Origin: UBA7672 sp963718145
GTDB taxonomy: Bacteria > Pseudomonadota > Alphaproteobacteria > Caulobacterales > Hyphomonadaceae
NCBI GenBank assembly: GCA_963718145.1
Contig: CAVQYJ010000023.1
Coordinates: forward strand, 372,001 to 436,000
Direction of reading: 5' to 3'
DNA: 64,000 nucleotides
In this document: piece after piece, positions 46,848 to 56,246 of the stretch
Position numbering within the stretch: the first letter of the stretch is position 1
Layout of the letters: every line of letters starts with the position of its first letter
The notes under the pieces: generated by a model
The model's database searches: none
Seen by the model: only the letters and a program-made list of their open reading frames with translations
Told to the model about the DNA's origin: nothing
Translations under genes and position numbers: made by a program

Positions 46848-47393
46848 TCACCCCTTGATCGCCCCGATGAACGGCAGGCCGCGCATCTTGCCGGCGTCGT
46901 CCATGCCGTAGCCGACGAGATAGCGCGGCGGGGCGTCCCAGGCCCAGGCATCGAGGCCTTCGCTGGCGGCGTCCGGCTTGCGCGCGAAGACGCAGGTAAG
47001 CACTTCCCGCGCGCCCTTGTGCAGCATGTGGTCGCGCGCGAAGGAGATGGTCCGGCCTGAATCGAAGACGTCGTCGACCAGAAGGATGCCGCGGCCTTCC
47101 ACGGGCCGCATCACGTCCGCATGGATCAGCATGCGGCCCGAACTTTCCCGCGCATCGGCATAGCTCTGCAGCCACAGCGCGTCGAACCCGATGTCGAGTC
47201 CGCGCCGCGAGAAGGCGCGGAGAAGGTCTGCAGCAAAGGGCGTCGCGCCCAGCAGGATGACAACTGCCGTCCATGATCCCTGCGACAGTTTCGGGAAGAG
47301 GGAATCCGCAAGCGTCTCCACGCGCTCGTGGACCTGCGCGGCGGTCAGCAGGGTGTCGATATTGGCGGTCAGGTCAGCGCCGGAGCTAGTGAT
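46848..47393 (-). CDS. Phosphoribosyltransferase family protein (hypoxanthine type), start uncertain
   Basis: About 180 residues with the PRPP-binding signature ILLVDDVFDSGRT and a type I PRTase fold (ILLGATPFAADLLRAFSRRGLDIGFDALWLQSY). It probably salvages hypoxanthine or guanine, forming IMP or GMP. The family N-terminus (ANIDTLLTAAQVHERVETLADSLFP) lies in frame before the first GTG at 47321, and I find no ATG, GTG or TTG at the expected position. GGAGG sits six bases before an ATC at 47393, inside the last codons of the upstream gene. The start is either a rare ATC or a mis-sequenced ATG. Confidence 0.8.
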   Translation of the reverse strand: MTSSGADLTANIDTLLTAAQVHERVETLADSLFPKLSQGSWTAVVILLGATPFAADLLRAFSRRGLDIGFDALWLQSYADARESSGRMLIHADVMRPVEGRGILLVDDVFDSGRTISFARDHMLHKGAREVLTCVFARKPDAASEGLDAWAWDAPPRYLVGYGMDDAGKMRGLPFIGAIKG

Positions 47394-48303
47394 TGCCGGC
47401 CTCCTCGGCGTGGTCGTCGTCCTCGCCGCCCGCGGCGTCGCCGCCATTCCAGCCGGGCTCCTCGAAGTGATCGTCCTTCGCCTTGGGATCGTCGAGCGCG
47501 GTGGCGTTGGCGGTGGTCGCCTTCTTGGCGCCGTGCCCGCCATCGCCGGCGATCGCATCCTCGGTCGCCTCGATATTGGTTTCCTTGCCCGCCTTCTCGC
47601 CCGGCATCGGCGCGAAGGTCACGGACAGGCGATAGGTCTCGACCGGCGGCGCCTCGAAGCGCGAATTGAATTCGACCCGCTCGCCTGGCCCGAGGGACGG
47701 CACGTCAAGCGAATCGGTCCACGACTTGACCTCCTTGCCCTTCTCATCGCGCAGCACGACGCGCAGTTGCGGCGCCTCGCGGCGCTCATCGCCCTGGTTG
47801 ACGGCGGAGCCGGTGACGGTGAGCACGGGCGTCGTGCCGTCGAACGACCGCTTTGCGCCGACATTCTCCAGCACCAGGCCGAAGCGGTTCACGTCGAGCC
47901 CCACCATCCGATAGAGCACGGCGGTGCGCGGCCACATGTCGGCGACTTCATTGCGGAAGAGCACGGCGGCGCCGGCGACGCTGGCGAACATCACGAAGCC
48001 GGCCGTCCAGGCGATGCCGGCGGCGCGCGAGCGGTCGCGTTTGCGGCGGGCATGCTCGCGGGCGCGGAATTCGGCATGGGGGCCGGCGCGGGCAGCGGAG
48101 TTGGCCGCAGCTGTCTGGCGCAGGCGCTCGACCTGTTCGCGGGTCAGCCCGGTGTCTTCGGCAGGCGTCGGAGCGCCTTCTTCCTGAAGTTTGGCGTACC
48201 AGGAGTGGCCGCACGAAACGCAGCGCACACGGCGTCCGTCCTTGCCGATCGCGGAGTCGTCGGCGAAGTAACGTGTATCGCACGAGGGACAGACAAGGAT
48301 CAT
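47386..48303 (-). CDS. Zinc-ribbon membrane protein with DUF3426 domain
   Basis: A 305-residue protein with an N-terminal MJ0042-type zinc ribbon (CPSCDTRYFADDSAIGKDGRRVRCVSCGHSW, cysteines at 5, 8, 27 and 30). A charged region precedes one membrane helix (about residues 105-125), then a beta-sandwich DUF3426 domain (VGLDVNRFGLVLENV... VEFNSRFEAPPVETYRLSVTF) and an acidic tail. Such proteins occur widely in proteobacteria next to ftsE; the function is unknown. It is divergent from ftsE. Confidence 0.82.
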   Translation of the reverse strand: MILVCPSCDTRYFADDSAIGKDGRRVRCVSCGHSWYAKLQEEGAPTPAEDTGLTREQVERLRQTAAANSAARAGPHAEFRAREHARRKRDRSRAAGIAWTAGFVMFASVAGAAVLFRNEVADMWPRTAVLYRMVGLDVNRFGLVLENVGAKRSFDGTTPVLTVTGSAVNQGDERREAPQLRVVLRDEKGKEVKSWTDSLDVPSLGPGERVEFNSRFEAPPVETYRLSVTFAPMPGEKAGKETNIEATEDAIAGDGGHGAKKATTANATALDDPKAKDDHFEEPGWNGGDAAGGEDDDHAEEAGNH

Positions 48304-48384
48304 CGCTCTATCGGAATCACAGGACCGGTTAATATAGTCCAATTCGGACCAGATTCTGTACCATCTAAGGCTTTACAGGAATAC

Positions 48385-49128
48385 ATGCGGGACCGCGCGG
48401 AAACCCTTGATGAACCGGCGGTCCGCTTTGACCGGGTGGGCCTTTCCTATGGGCCCGAAGCTGACGTTCTGGCCGATGTTTCGCTGCAACTGAAGGCCGG
48501 GTCCATGACTTTCCTCACAGGTCCTTCAGGGGCCGGGAAGTCGACACTGCTGAGGATGGCCTACCTCGCGTTAAGGCCGTCCACCGGCCGGGTGTCCCTC
48601 TTCGGCATCGATACCGGCAAGCTTAACCGGGCAACCCTCGCCAGATTAAGGCGGCGGATCGGAGTGGTATTCCAGGAATTCCGCCTGCTCGAGCACCTCA
48701 CCGCCTATGAGAACGTCGCCCTGCCGCTGCGCGTTGGGGGCGGCAAGGAGAAGGCCTACCGCGACGATGTCGTCGAACTGCTGCAATGGGTGGGGCTGGG
48801 CGACCGGCTGGACGCACGGCCGGCGACTCTTTCTGGCGGGGAAAAGCAGCGGGTGGCGATCGCACGTGCGGTGGTGGTGAAGCCGGACCTGATCATCGCC
48901 GACGAGCCGACTGGCAATGTCGACGAGGAAATGGGCGAGCGGCTGCTCAGGCTGTTCCGCGAACTCAACAAGCGGCTGAACACGACGCTGCTGATCGCCA
49001 CACACGACCTCAACATGGTGCGCAAGGCGAAGGCGGATGTGCTGCGCCTCGCGGACGGCATGGTCGTGCGCGCGCCGCAGCCTCCGCCGCCAGAGCCAGG
49101 ACCAGCGCCGAGCGAGCCGCCGGCATGA
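48385..49128 (+). CDS. ftsE: Cell division ATP-binding protein FtsE
   Basis: A 247-residue ABC ATPase that pairs with FtsX and activates periplasmic murein hydrolases during division. Visible are Walker A GPSGAGKST (about 45-53), the Q-loop VVFQEFRLLEHLTAYENV, signature LSGGEKQRVAIARA, Walker B LIIADEPTGNVDEE and the H-loop ATHDLNMV. An AGGA site precedes the ATG. The TGA overlaps the ftsX ATG (ATGA). A Pro/Glu-rich C-terminal tail extends beyond the usual end. Confidence 0.95.
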   Translation: MRDRAETLDEPAVRFDRVGLSYGPEADVLADVSLQLKAGSMTFLTGPSGAGKSTLLRMAYLALRPSTGRVSLFGIDTGKLNRATLARLRRRIGVVFQEFRLLEHLTAYENVALPLRVGGGKEKAYRDDVVELLQWVGLGDRLDARPATLSGGEKQRVAIARAVVVKPDLIIADEPTGNVDEEMGERLLRLFRELNKRLNTTLLIATHDLNMVRKAKADVLRLADGMVVRAPQPPPPEPGPAPSEPPA

Positions 49129-49994
49129 GGGCTTCTTCCTCTCCGCTGCTGCCCCGCGAGGATGCACGCGAGGCGGCGCTGTTCTTCGTGGTTTGCGCGC
49201 TGTGCTTCCTTGCATCGCTGTCGGGCCTGGTGGCGCGCTCGGCTTACGATGCTGCAGGCGCCTGGACGGATCGTGTAACGGGCCAGATCACCGTGCGCGT
49301 GCGCGGCGACGATGCGCAGACGGCGCGCGCGCTCGAATACGTCAAGAACACGCGTGGCATCGTCGAGGCGCATGCGCTGGCGCGCGAGGAAGCGGTGGAC
49401 CTGCTGAAGCCCTGGCTAGGTGCTGCGGGCGTTCCCGCCGACCTGCCCCTGCCGCATCTCATAGCGGCGGATGCGGCGCCGGGGGCGACCGGAGTGGGCG
49501 AAGCGATTGCGCAGAAGCTGGTCTCTGCCGACCTTGACGCTAGTGTGGACGATCACGCGGTGTGGTCCGCCGACATCAAGCGGGCAACGGATTCTGCCGG
49601 GCTGGTGGCGCTGATCGCGGTCGGCCTGCTGGCCGCGACTGCGCTGGCGGTGATCGCCTTCGCCACCCATGCGACCCTGCTGGCGCGGCGGGATATCGTC
49701 GAACTGCTGCACCTGACGGGAGCAAAGGACAGCTACATTTCAGGTCTTTTTGAACGCCGGTTTCTGTTCCTGGGCGTGCAGGCCGGGGCGGTGGGCGCCC
49801 TCTTGGCGCTGGGCGCGGCGGCGTTCATCCTGTTCGTGGTCAAGCAGGCGGACCAGCGTATATGGCTCCTGCCCCAGCTTTCCCTGTCGCTTGCGGACGG
49901 GCTGATCCTGGGGCTGGCGCCGCTGATTGCGGGCGCGGCCGCCATGCTGGCGGCCAAGGCGACGGTCTACCGGTCGCTGACGGACATGGTGTGA
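49125..49994 (+). CDS. ftsX: Cell division protein FtsX
   Basis: A 289-residue ABC transporter-like membrane protein with the usual four helices (about residues 19-39, 163-183, 205-225, 255-275) and a periplasmic domain of about 120 residues between the first two. It transmits ATP-driven changes from FtsE to the periplasm. The start is coupled to ftsE by a 4-base overlap. The IVELLHLTGAKDSYI segment is the family's cytosolic coupling region. Confidence 0.92.
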   Translation: MRASSSPLLPREDAREAALFFVVCALCFLASLSGLVARSAYDAAGAWTDRVTGQITVRVRGDDAQTARALEYVKNTRGIVEAHALAREEAVDLLKPWLGAAGVPADLPLPHLIAADAAPGATGVGEAIAQKLVSADLDASVDDHAVWSADIKRATDSAGLVALIAVGLLAATALAVIAFATHATLLARRDIVELLHLTGAKDSYISGLFERRFLFLGVQAGAVGALLALGAAAFILFVVKQADQRIWLLPQLSLSLADGLILGLAPLIAGAAAMLAAKATVYRSLTDMV

Positions 49995-50049
49995 GGGCCG
50001 ATCTGGTGCGAAGTCTGAAGGGCATAGCCGGGGGGATGAAGTAGGCAAC

Positions 50050-50670
50050 GTGCGGTTCGTCTTGCGCATCCTCGTCGTTCTACTGACCACCGCCTTCCTG
50101 GCGGCCGGCTATGACTTCTCGCGCTTTGTCGCCCGCGCCGACCGCGCCGTGACCCCGGACCCGCCGATCGACGCGCAGGCGGTCACGGCGCTGACTGGCG
50201 CGTCGAACGCCCGCATCGTCGCCGCCGTGCAGCTGGCGGATTCACTCCAGCTGCCGCTGCTGATCTCCGGCGTCCATGTCGACACGCGCGCGGCCGACAT
50301 CGCCAAGATCGCCGAAGTGGATATTGCCGAAATCCAGTGCTGCGTGACCCTTGGACGGGCCGCCGCCACAACCGAAGGCAATGGCGAGGAAGTCGCCGAA
50401 TGGGCGCGGCGCCATCGCGTGACCCGGATCATTGTGGTGACGTCCGAGTATCACATGGAGCGGGCCATGCTTGAGCTGCGCAGGGCAATGCCGGAAGGGC
50501 ATTTCATCCCGCACGCCGTGACGACCACCAAAGTCCGCCCGCGCGACTGGTATCGCGACCCCGATACGGCGAAGCAGCTCGTGGCGGAGTGGGCGAAATA
50601 CCGCATCGCCTCGGTGCGCGCGGCGCAGACGACGGCGACGGCCCCCAACGACACCGGCGTCGCAGGATGA
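50050..50670 (+). CDS. YdcF/DUF218-type membrane-anchored protein
   Basis: A 206-residue protein with an N-terminal membrane helix, then a DUF218 fold: ARIVAAVQLADSLQLPLLISGVHV, and IIVVTSEYHMERAMLELRRAMP. ElyC and SanA share the fold and act at the envelope. The start is a GTG at 50050. The product's last codon overlaps the plsC ATG by four bases, so the two genes are coupled. The DUF218 assignment is by motif only. Confidence 0.7.
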   Translation: MRFVLRILVVLLTTAFLAAGYDFSRFVARADRAVTPDPPIDAQAVTALTGASNARIVAAVQLADSLQLPLLISGVHVDTRAADIAKIAEVDIAEIQCCVTLGRAAATTEGNGEEVAEWARRHRVTRIIVVTSEYHMERAMLELRRAMPEGHFIPHAVTTTKVRPRDWYRDPDTAKQLVAEWAKYRIASVRAAQTTATAPNDTGVAG

Positions 50671-51383
50671 ACTTCCTGCGCTCCCTTGCGTATGCGATCT
50701 GGTTCTACGCGACATTGGTGGTGGTCGGCCTGATCTGCCTGCCCGCAGCGGCGTTCTCGCGCGGGGCGGCGATGAGCGCGATCAAGTTCTGGTGCGGCCT
50801 CCAGCGCATCGCCCTGCGCGTGATCTGCGGCATCAAGACCGAATTCCGCGGCATGGAGCACCTGCCGCAGGGCGCCTGCATCATCGCGATGAAGCACCAG
50901 TCGACCTACGACACGCTTGCGCCGTTCCTGTTCATCCGCGACCCGGCCTATGTGCTGAAGAAAGAGCTGCTGCGCGCGCCGATCTTCGGCATCTACGCCT
51001 CGCGCGTCGGCATCCCGATCGACCGGCAGGGCCGCGCACGCGCGCTCAAGGCGATGATGGCGGCCGCCAAGGAGGTCGCGGCGAAGGGCCGGCAGATCGT
51101 GATCTTCCCGGAAGGCACACGGCAGGACGTGGACGCCGAGGCCAATCTCAAGCCCGGCGCATTCGCGATGTACCGAGACCTCGAAACGACGTGCGTACCG
51201 GTCGCGCTCAACACCGGGCTGTGCTGGAAGAGCTTCTGGCGCAAGCCGGGCCACATCATCTTCGAGGTGCTGAAGCCAATCGAGCCGGGTCTCGACAAGG
51301 ACGCCTTCAGCATGCGGCTCAAGAATGTGCTGGACCCGGCCACGGCGCGGCTGGTGGCCGAAGGCCGCGCGGCGCAGAAATAG
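50667..51383 (+). CDS. plsC: 1-acyl-sn-glycerol-3-phosphate acyltransferase
   Basis: A 238-residue membrane acyltransferase that adds the second acyl chain to lysophosphatidic acid. It has N-terminal hydrophobic helices, the HX4D motif MKHQSTYDTL, the PEGTR motif IVIFPEGTRQD, and the KKELLRAPIFG segment that binds the acyl carrier or CoA. It is coupled to the DUF218 gene and convergent with tyrC, whose stop codon is three bases away. Confidence 0.92.
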   Translation: MNFLRSLAYAIWFYATLVVVGLICLPAAAFSRGAAMSAIKFWCGLQRIALRVICGIKTEFRGMEHLPQGACIIAMKHQSTYDTLAPFLFIRDPAYVLKKELLRAPIFGIYASRVGIPIDRQGRARALKAMMAAAKEVAAKGRQIVIFPEGTRQDVDAEANLKPGAFAMYRDLETTCVPVALNTGLCWKSFWRKPGHIIFEVLKPIEPGLDKDAFSMRLKNVLDPATARLVAEGRAAQK

Positions 51384-51385
51384 CC

Positions 51386-52311
51386 TTACGGCTTCTTGGT
51401 CGTGTCCCGGCCGAAGTTTGCGGCGGAGGTATCCTGCCCTGCCTCGATGATCTCGCGGCGGATGCCGCGGGCATGGGTGAAGACGTCGAACAGCTTCTGA
51501 CCGTCGCCATTGCGGATGGCCTTGCGCAGGGCGGTGAGATCATCATCGAACCGCCCGAGCACTTCGAGCACGGCTTCCCTGTTGTTGAGGAAGACGTCGC
51601 GCCACATGGTGGGATCGGATGCAGCGATGCGCGTGAAGTCGCGGAAACCGGCGGCGGAGAATTTGACCACCTCTCCGTCGGTGACGTTCTCCATGTCGTG
51701 CGCGGTGGCGACGATGTTGTAGGCGATGAGGTGCGGCAGGTGGCTGGTCACGGCCAGCACGAGATCGTGGCGCTGCGCGTCCATCCTCTCGACCTTCGAG
51801 CCGAGCTTTTCCCAGAAGGCGCGAGCCGGTCCGAGGCGGCCTGGTAGGCAGGGTCCGTGCTGTCCTCCGGGGTCAGGATGCACCAGCGGCCTTCGAACAG
51901 GCTGGCAAAGCCGGCGTCGGGGCCGGACTTCTCGGTCCCCGCAATCGGATGGCCTGGGATCACGTGGACGCCCGGCTTGGCGAGCGCGCGCAGGTCCTTC
52001 GCCACGCTGCCCTTCACCGAGCCGACATCGGTGAGGATCGCATCGGGCTTCATCGCGGCGATGCTCGCGCCGCCCGTATCCTTCATGGCGCCGACGGGCA
52101 CGCAGAGGAAGACAGCGTCGGCATCCTTCACCGCATCGGCGATGTTGGCGCGCGGTTCGCCAAAGCCGATCTCGCCGGCGCGCTTCAGGGCGGCTTCATT
52201 GAAATCGAACAGCGAGACCGCGCCCGCCGCGCCTTTTTCCAGCGCAGCGCGCGCGATCGAGCCTCCGATCAGGCCGCAGCCGATGACGGCGATGCGCTGG
52301 AAGGCGGTCAT
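51386..52311 (-). CDS. tyrC: Prephenate/arogenate dehydrogenase (frameshifted)
   Basis: Reading from the ATG at 52311 gives an NAD-binding Rossmann domain (MTAFQRIAVIGCGLIGGSIAR), and FLCVPVGAMKDTGGAS, then VIPGHPIAGTEKSGPDAGFASLFEGRWCILTPED. A missing base near 51823 breaks the frame; restoring it joins SDR to LRAFWEKLGSKVERMD, and HDLVLAVTSHLPHLIAYNIV follows to 51386. It oxidises prephenate or arogenate to 4-hydroxyphenylpyruvate or tyrosine. The ATG overlaps the hisC stop (ATGA). The pathway partner HisC transfers the amino group and chorismate mutase lies upstream. Confidence 0.93.
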
Positions 52312-53405
52312 TTTCCAGCCATGAAGGCTTTGAGATGCGTGAGGCAAGCATTGTTGCCATCCACCGTGCCGACGGAAATGCGCAGGTGGTTGGGCATGCG
52401 GTAGCCCGCGAGCGAACGGACCGTGACACCCTGCTCTTTCAGGTAGCTCAGCGCCTCGGCTGCCGTCCGGCCCTTGGTCTGGGGGAATTTCGCAACGCAG
52501 AAATTGCCGACGCCATCGATCACGTCCAGGCCGAGCGCGCGCAGGCCCGCGACCAGCCGGGGCAGTTCCGCGTCATTGTGCGCCAGCGATTTCTCGTTGA
52601 ACGCATCGTCCTCCAGCGCGGCGATCGCCACAGCCTGCGCCACCAGGTTCACGTTGAACGGCATGCGCACACGCTCGATCGCATCGACCACGTGCGCCGG
52701 CGCATACGCCCAGCCGACGCGCAGGCCGGCCAGCCCGTAGAGCTTCGAGAAGGTGCGCGTCAGCATCACGTTCTCAGTCTGCGAAGCGAGTTCGATGCCG
52801 GAGGCGTAGTCGTTCTTGCGCACGAATTCCGCGTAGGCGCCGTCGAGGACCAGCAGCACGCCCGGCGGCAGGCCAGCGTGCAGGCGCTTTACGTCTTCAT
52901 ATGGCAGGTAGGTGCCCGTGGGATTGTTGGGGTTGGCGAGCCAGACGATCTTTGTCCTCGGCGTCACCGCCTTCAGGATCGCATCGACGTCGGCCGTGAA
53001 GTTCTTCTCAGGAACCTCGACGACGGTCGCGCCCTGCTGCTGGCCGATGATGGCGTAGATGGCAAAGGCATGCTGCGTGGAGATCGCTTCATCGCCTGGG
53101 CCGAGATAGGCTCGGCCCAGCATAAGGAAGATCTCGTCGGAGCCCGCGCCGACGACGATGCGCGACGGATCGAGGCCGTTCTTCTTCGCAATTGCGGCTT
53201 TCAGCGCGCCGGCGCCGCCATCGGGATAGAGATCGAGCTTGGCCGCCATTTCGGCATAGACGGCTTTTGCCTTCGGAGAGGCGCCGAGCGGATTTTCGTT
53301 GGAGGCCAGCTTGTAGCTGGGACCGACGCGCGGCTTGGGCGCTTCGCCGGGCACATAGGCGTTCACCTTCGCAAGCTGCGGCAGGGGTTTTGGCTTGTCG
53401 GTCAT
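52308..53405 (-). CDS. hisC: Histidinol-phosphate aminotransferase family (HisC-type)
   Basis: A 365-residue fold-type I PLP enzyme: YKLASNENPLGASPKA, GAGSDEIFLML, NPNNPTGTYL, LDGAYAEF and the Schiff-base lysine in TRTFSKLYGLAGLRVGWAYA. It converts imidazole acetol phosphate to histidinol phosphate, and in this tyrC context it probably also transaminates phenylpyruvate or prephenate. The stop codon overlaps the tyrC start, and the gene lies between the chorismate mutase-like gene and tyrC. Confidence 0.95.
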   Translation of the reverse strand: MTDKPKPLPQLAKVNAYVPGEAPKPRVGPSYKLASNENPLGASPKAKAVYAEMAAKLDLYPDGGAGALKAAIAKKNGLDPSRIVVGAGSDEIFLMLGRAYLGPGDEAISTQHAFAIYAIIGQQQGATVVEVPEKNFTADVDAILKAVTPRTKIVWLANPNNPTGTYLPYEDVKRLHAGLPPGVLLVLDGAYAEFVRKNDYASGIELASQTENVMLTRTFSKLYGLAGLRVGWAYAPAHVVDAIERVRMPFNVNLVAQAVAIAALEDDAFNEKSLAHNDAELPRLVAGLRALGLDVIDGVGNFCVAKFPQTKGRTAAEALSYLKEQGVTVRSLAGYRMPNHLRISVGTVDGNNACLTHLKAFMAGK

Positions 53406-53424
53406 GATGCAGCTCTGCGCGCCC

Positions 53425-54201
53425 TCAGGGCCGTGGCCGTACCCCGACTACGCGCAGTCCGTCCAGCCCCGCCTTGCGCGCGAGGTCCACCCGGCGGTCG
53501 TCCAGCGCGACGAATTCCCGGATGCGGATCAGCGCCAACGACCGGGCACGGGCCACAACCTCGCCCTTGAGCCCCACATCAGCCAGGCGCTGTTCGGCGA
53601 TGTACTTGTCGTCATGAGCCGTGGCGAAGGTGTCGTCCTCGCCCGAGGCTTCCATGGCCACCCGGCCGATCACGGCGATCCGCGGGGCGTCCGAGGGCGA
53701 ACCGGGATAGCTGGGCCAGCCGGCGACGATGGCGAGGTTGCGGAAGCGGCCCTCGTTCAGCATCGGCCACCACTGGCCTGCGCCGGCATGTTCGGGCCAG
53801 GGCACGCAGGCGAGCACGCCCTGATTCTGGTCGGCGCGCTCCAGCGCGTCGCGAATCTCCACCACGGCAGTCACCTGGGGCGCGAAGCCGAAATAGCCGC
53901 GGGCCGCTTCGAGGGAGAGGGAAATGTCCCCGCCGGCGACATAAACCGTCTTGAGGCCGCGGGTGACCAGCATGTCGCCGCACAGCGACCGCCAGACCCG
54001 CGCGATGGCGTCGGGGGGGATCGCCGCCAGGGCCGCCGCGCGCGTCAGGCGGCGCATCTCGGCGGCCTCGCGGGCGGGACGGAAGCCAATGCCTGCAGGA
54101 GATACCGCCGGCAGCTCCTGCAGCTCTCGCCATCTTTCGGCCAGGGCGGCCAGGAGGGGGTCTGTCGCCGTTTCAGCCACGCTATGGAAACTGTCCGCCA
54201 T
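53425..54201 (-). CDS. Chorismate mutase-like protein (AroQ-related)
   Basis: A 258-residue protein, the first gene of a chorismate mutase-hisC-tyrC run on the minus strand. Residues 1-80 (DPLLAALAERWRELQELPAV, RPAREAAEMRRLTRAAALAAIPPDAIARVWRSL) match the helical AroQ-type pattern, with arginines where active-site residues would be. The rest, a mixed alpha/beta domain with VYVAGGDISLSLEAARGYFGF, is not recognised. It probably converts chorismate to prephenate for tyrosine and phenylalanine synthesis, as the neighbouring genes suggest. About 19 bases separate it from hisC. Confidence 0.7.
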   Translation of the reverse strand: MADSFHSVAETATDPLLAALAERWRELQELPAVSPAGIGFRPAREAAEMRRLTRAAALAAIPPDAIARVWRSLCGDMLVTRGLKTVYVAGGDISLSLEAARGYFGFAPQVTAVVEIRDALERADQNQGVLACVPWPEHAGAGQWWPMLNEGRFRNLAIVAGWPSYPGSPSDAPRIAVIGRVAMEASGEDDTFATAHDDKYIAEQRLADVGLKGEVVARARSLALIRIREFVALDDRRVDLARKAGLDGLRVVGVRPRP

Positions 54202-54363
54202 CTCACGCAACAAATGATCTACGCTCCCCAGCGCACGGCCACCCTAGTATGGTTCGCCGAAGGCTGCAAAAAGCATGTCAGTATGCACGGTTAGCAAATG
54301 TGGTCCTGACCGTTCCTATCTATTGCTTCATCTCGCATCCGACCTGATCTAGGTTCCGCCCCT

Positions 54364-55533
54364 ATGAATTCGCCCGCCCGCACCCTGAGCGGCGCGGATG
54401 GGCTCAAGCGCCTGTCCGTGGCCTCGCCTGCCCAGCCCTTCCGGCTGGACAGCGGACGCACGCTCGACCAGGTCGAGATCGCCTACGAAACCTGGGGAGA
54501 ACTGAGCCCCAAACGCGACAATGTCGTTGTTGTCTGCCACGCGCTGACCGGGGACCAGTTTGCCGCCTCGCCCAACCCCGTCACCGGCCGCCCGGCCTGG
54601 TGGGACCTGGTCGTCGGTCCCGGCCTGCCCGTCGACACCGACCGTTTCTTCGTCATCTGCTCCAACATCCTTGGCGGCTGCATGGGCTCGACTGGGCCTG
54701 CCTCCCGCAAGCCGGACGGAACCTATTGGGGAACCGATTTCCCGATCATCACCATCGCTGACATGGTGCGCGCCCAGATCGCGCTCCTCGATCATCTGGG
54801 CATCTCCGACGTCTTCCTCGCCATCGGCGGATCGATCGGCGGCATGCAGGTCCTCGAATGGACCATCCAGGCGCGTGACCGCGTCTTCGCCGCCGTTCCT
54901 ATTGCGGTAGCGGCAAGACAATCAGCGCAAAATATCGGCTTCTACGAAACGGGCCGCCAGGCGATCATGGCCGATCCCAACTGGCGCGGGGGCAACTATC
55001 TCGCCGAAGGCGTGCGGCCGGACCGCGGCCTTGCCGTCGCCCGCATGGCCGCGCACATCACCTACGTCTCCAAGAGCGCCCTGAAGCGCAAGTTCGACCG
55101 CAACCTTCAGGACCGCCAGTCGAAGACGTTCGGGTTCGACGCGGACTTCCAGATCGAAAGCTATCTGCGCCACCAGGGCCAGGTGTTCGTCGACCGCTTC
55201 GACGCCAACTCCTATCTCTACATCACGCGGGCGATGGATTATTTCGACCTCGCAGGCGAGCATGGCGGCGTCCTCGCCAACGCCTTCCGCGGCCTGAAAA
55301 CGCGCTTCTGCGTCTTCTCGTTCTCGACCGACTGGCACTATCCGCCTGAGGAAAACCGCGATGTCGTCCGCGCCCTCAACGCCGCCGGCTGCGAGACCAG
55401 CTACGTCACCATCGAGACTGACAAGGGCCACGACGCCTTCTTTGTCGAGGAGCCGGAATTCGAAGCCGCCCTCTCGGGCTTTATCGACGCTGCCGCCGGC
55501 GCGCGCGGGCTGCCCAGGCGAGGCAGCCAATGA
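54364..55533 (+). CDS. metX: Homoserine O-acyltransferase
   Basis: A 389-residue alpha/beta-hydrolase that acetylates or succinylates homoserine for methionine synthesis. Visible are VVVCHALTGDQ, the GGSIGGMQVLEW nucleophile elbow (serine near residue 160), and the C-terminal acid and histidine regions (FSFSTDWHYPP, ETDKGHDAFF). Which acyl donor is used cannot be told by eye. Its stop overlaps metW's start (ATGA), so the two are coupled. Upstream are 162 bases without a gene; no SAM riboswitch was recognised. Confidence 0.95.
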   Translation: MNSPARTLSGADGLKRLSVASPAQPFRLDSGRTLDQVEIAYETWGELSPKRDNVVVVCHALTGDQFAASPNPVTGRPAWWDLVVGPGLPVDTDRFFVICSNILGGCMGSTGPASRKPDGTYWGTDFPIITIADMVRAQIALLDHLGISDVFLAIGGSIGGMQVLEWTIQARDRVFAAVPIAVAARQSAQNIGFYETGRQAIMADPNWRGGNYLAEGVRPDRGLAVARMAAHITYVSKSALKRKFDRNLQDRQSKTFGFDADFQIESYLRHQGQVFVDRFDANSYLYITRAMDYFDLAGEHGGVLANAFRGLKTRFCVFSFSTDWHYPPEENRDVVRALNAAGCETSYVTIETDKGHDAFFVEEPEFEAALSGFIDAAAGARGLPRRGSQ

Positions 55534-56165
55534 AATCCGGACCGGGCTCTCACGGCATGCGGCGGGCGGACCACGTCGCCATCGCGCAGTTCATCAACCC
55601 CGGCGAACTCGTGCTCGACGTCGGCTGTGGCGACGGGCAGCTGATGGAGCTGCTGCAGGCCGAGCGCGGCGCCCGCACGCGCGGCCTCGAAGTCGAGCAG
55701 GCCGGAGTGAACCGCTGCGTCACCAAGGGCCTCGCCGTGGTGCAGGGCGATGCCGACAACGACCTGCCCGTCTATCCCGACGACGCCTATGACGTCGCCA
55801 TCCTCTCCAAGACCATCCAGGAGCTGGCGCGCCCCAAATTCGTGCTCGCCGAACTCTCGCGAATTTCGAGGAAGGTGATCATCTCGTTCCGCAATTACGG
55901 CCATTGGAAAGTGCGCACGGCGCTGCTCTCCACCGGCCGCATCCCCTCGCTGTCGAGTGGCGATACCGGCTGGTGGTCCGACGGCGCCCGCCGCCCCTGC
56001 TCCGCACGCGACATGGCCGACCTCGCCGCCGAACTGAACCTGCACATCTCGGCCGCCACGGCCGTCTCGGGCGCTCCGGTCAATTCCAGCGCCCTCGCCC
56101 GCCTCAACTGGACCGCCGAGGAACTCGTCTTCGTGCTGGAGCGCGGCAAGGCGGAGGCTGAGTAA
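55530..56165 (+). CDS. metW: Methionine biosynthesis protein MetW
   Basis: A 211-residue class I SAM-binding protein: GELVLDVGCGDGQLMELLQ, QGDADNDLPVYPDDAYDVAILSKTIQEL, and a family-typical IISFRNYGHWKVR. MetW associates with MetX and is needed for its activity in several bacteria, though its own chemistry is not settled. The ATG overlaps metX, so the complex partners are made together. Confidence 0.95.
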   Translation: MKSGPGSHGMRRADHVAIAQFINPGELVLDVGCGDGQLMELLQAERGARTRGLEVEQAGVNRCVTKGLAVVQGDADNDLPVYPDDAYDVAILSKTIQELARPKFVLAELSRISRKVIISFRNYGHWKVRTALLSTGRIPSLSSGDTGWWSDGARRPCSARDMADLAAELNLHISAATAVSGAPVNSSALARLNWTAEELVFVLERGKAEAE

Positions 56166-56246
56166 GCTCCTGGGCGGCTTGCCGATGTCCCGCGCCTTGC
56201 CTAGGACCGGTGCAGGGTTGCACAGTGCGAGGCTGAGGACGTCCAC

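Noticed and set aside
54202..54363. SAM riboswitch upstream of metX
   Set aside because: The 162 bases lack the conserved SAM-II or SAM/SAH core that I would recognise. A covariance-model search would settle it.
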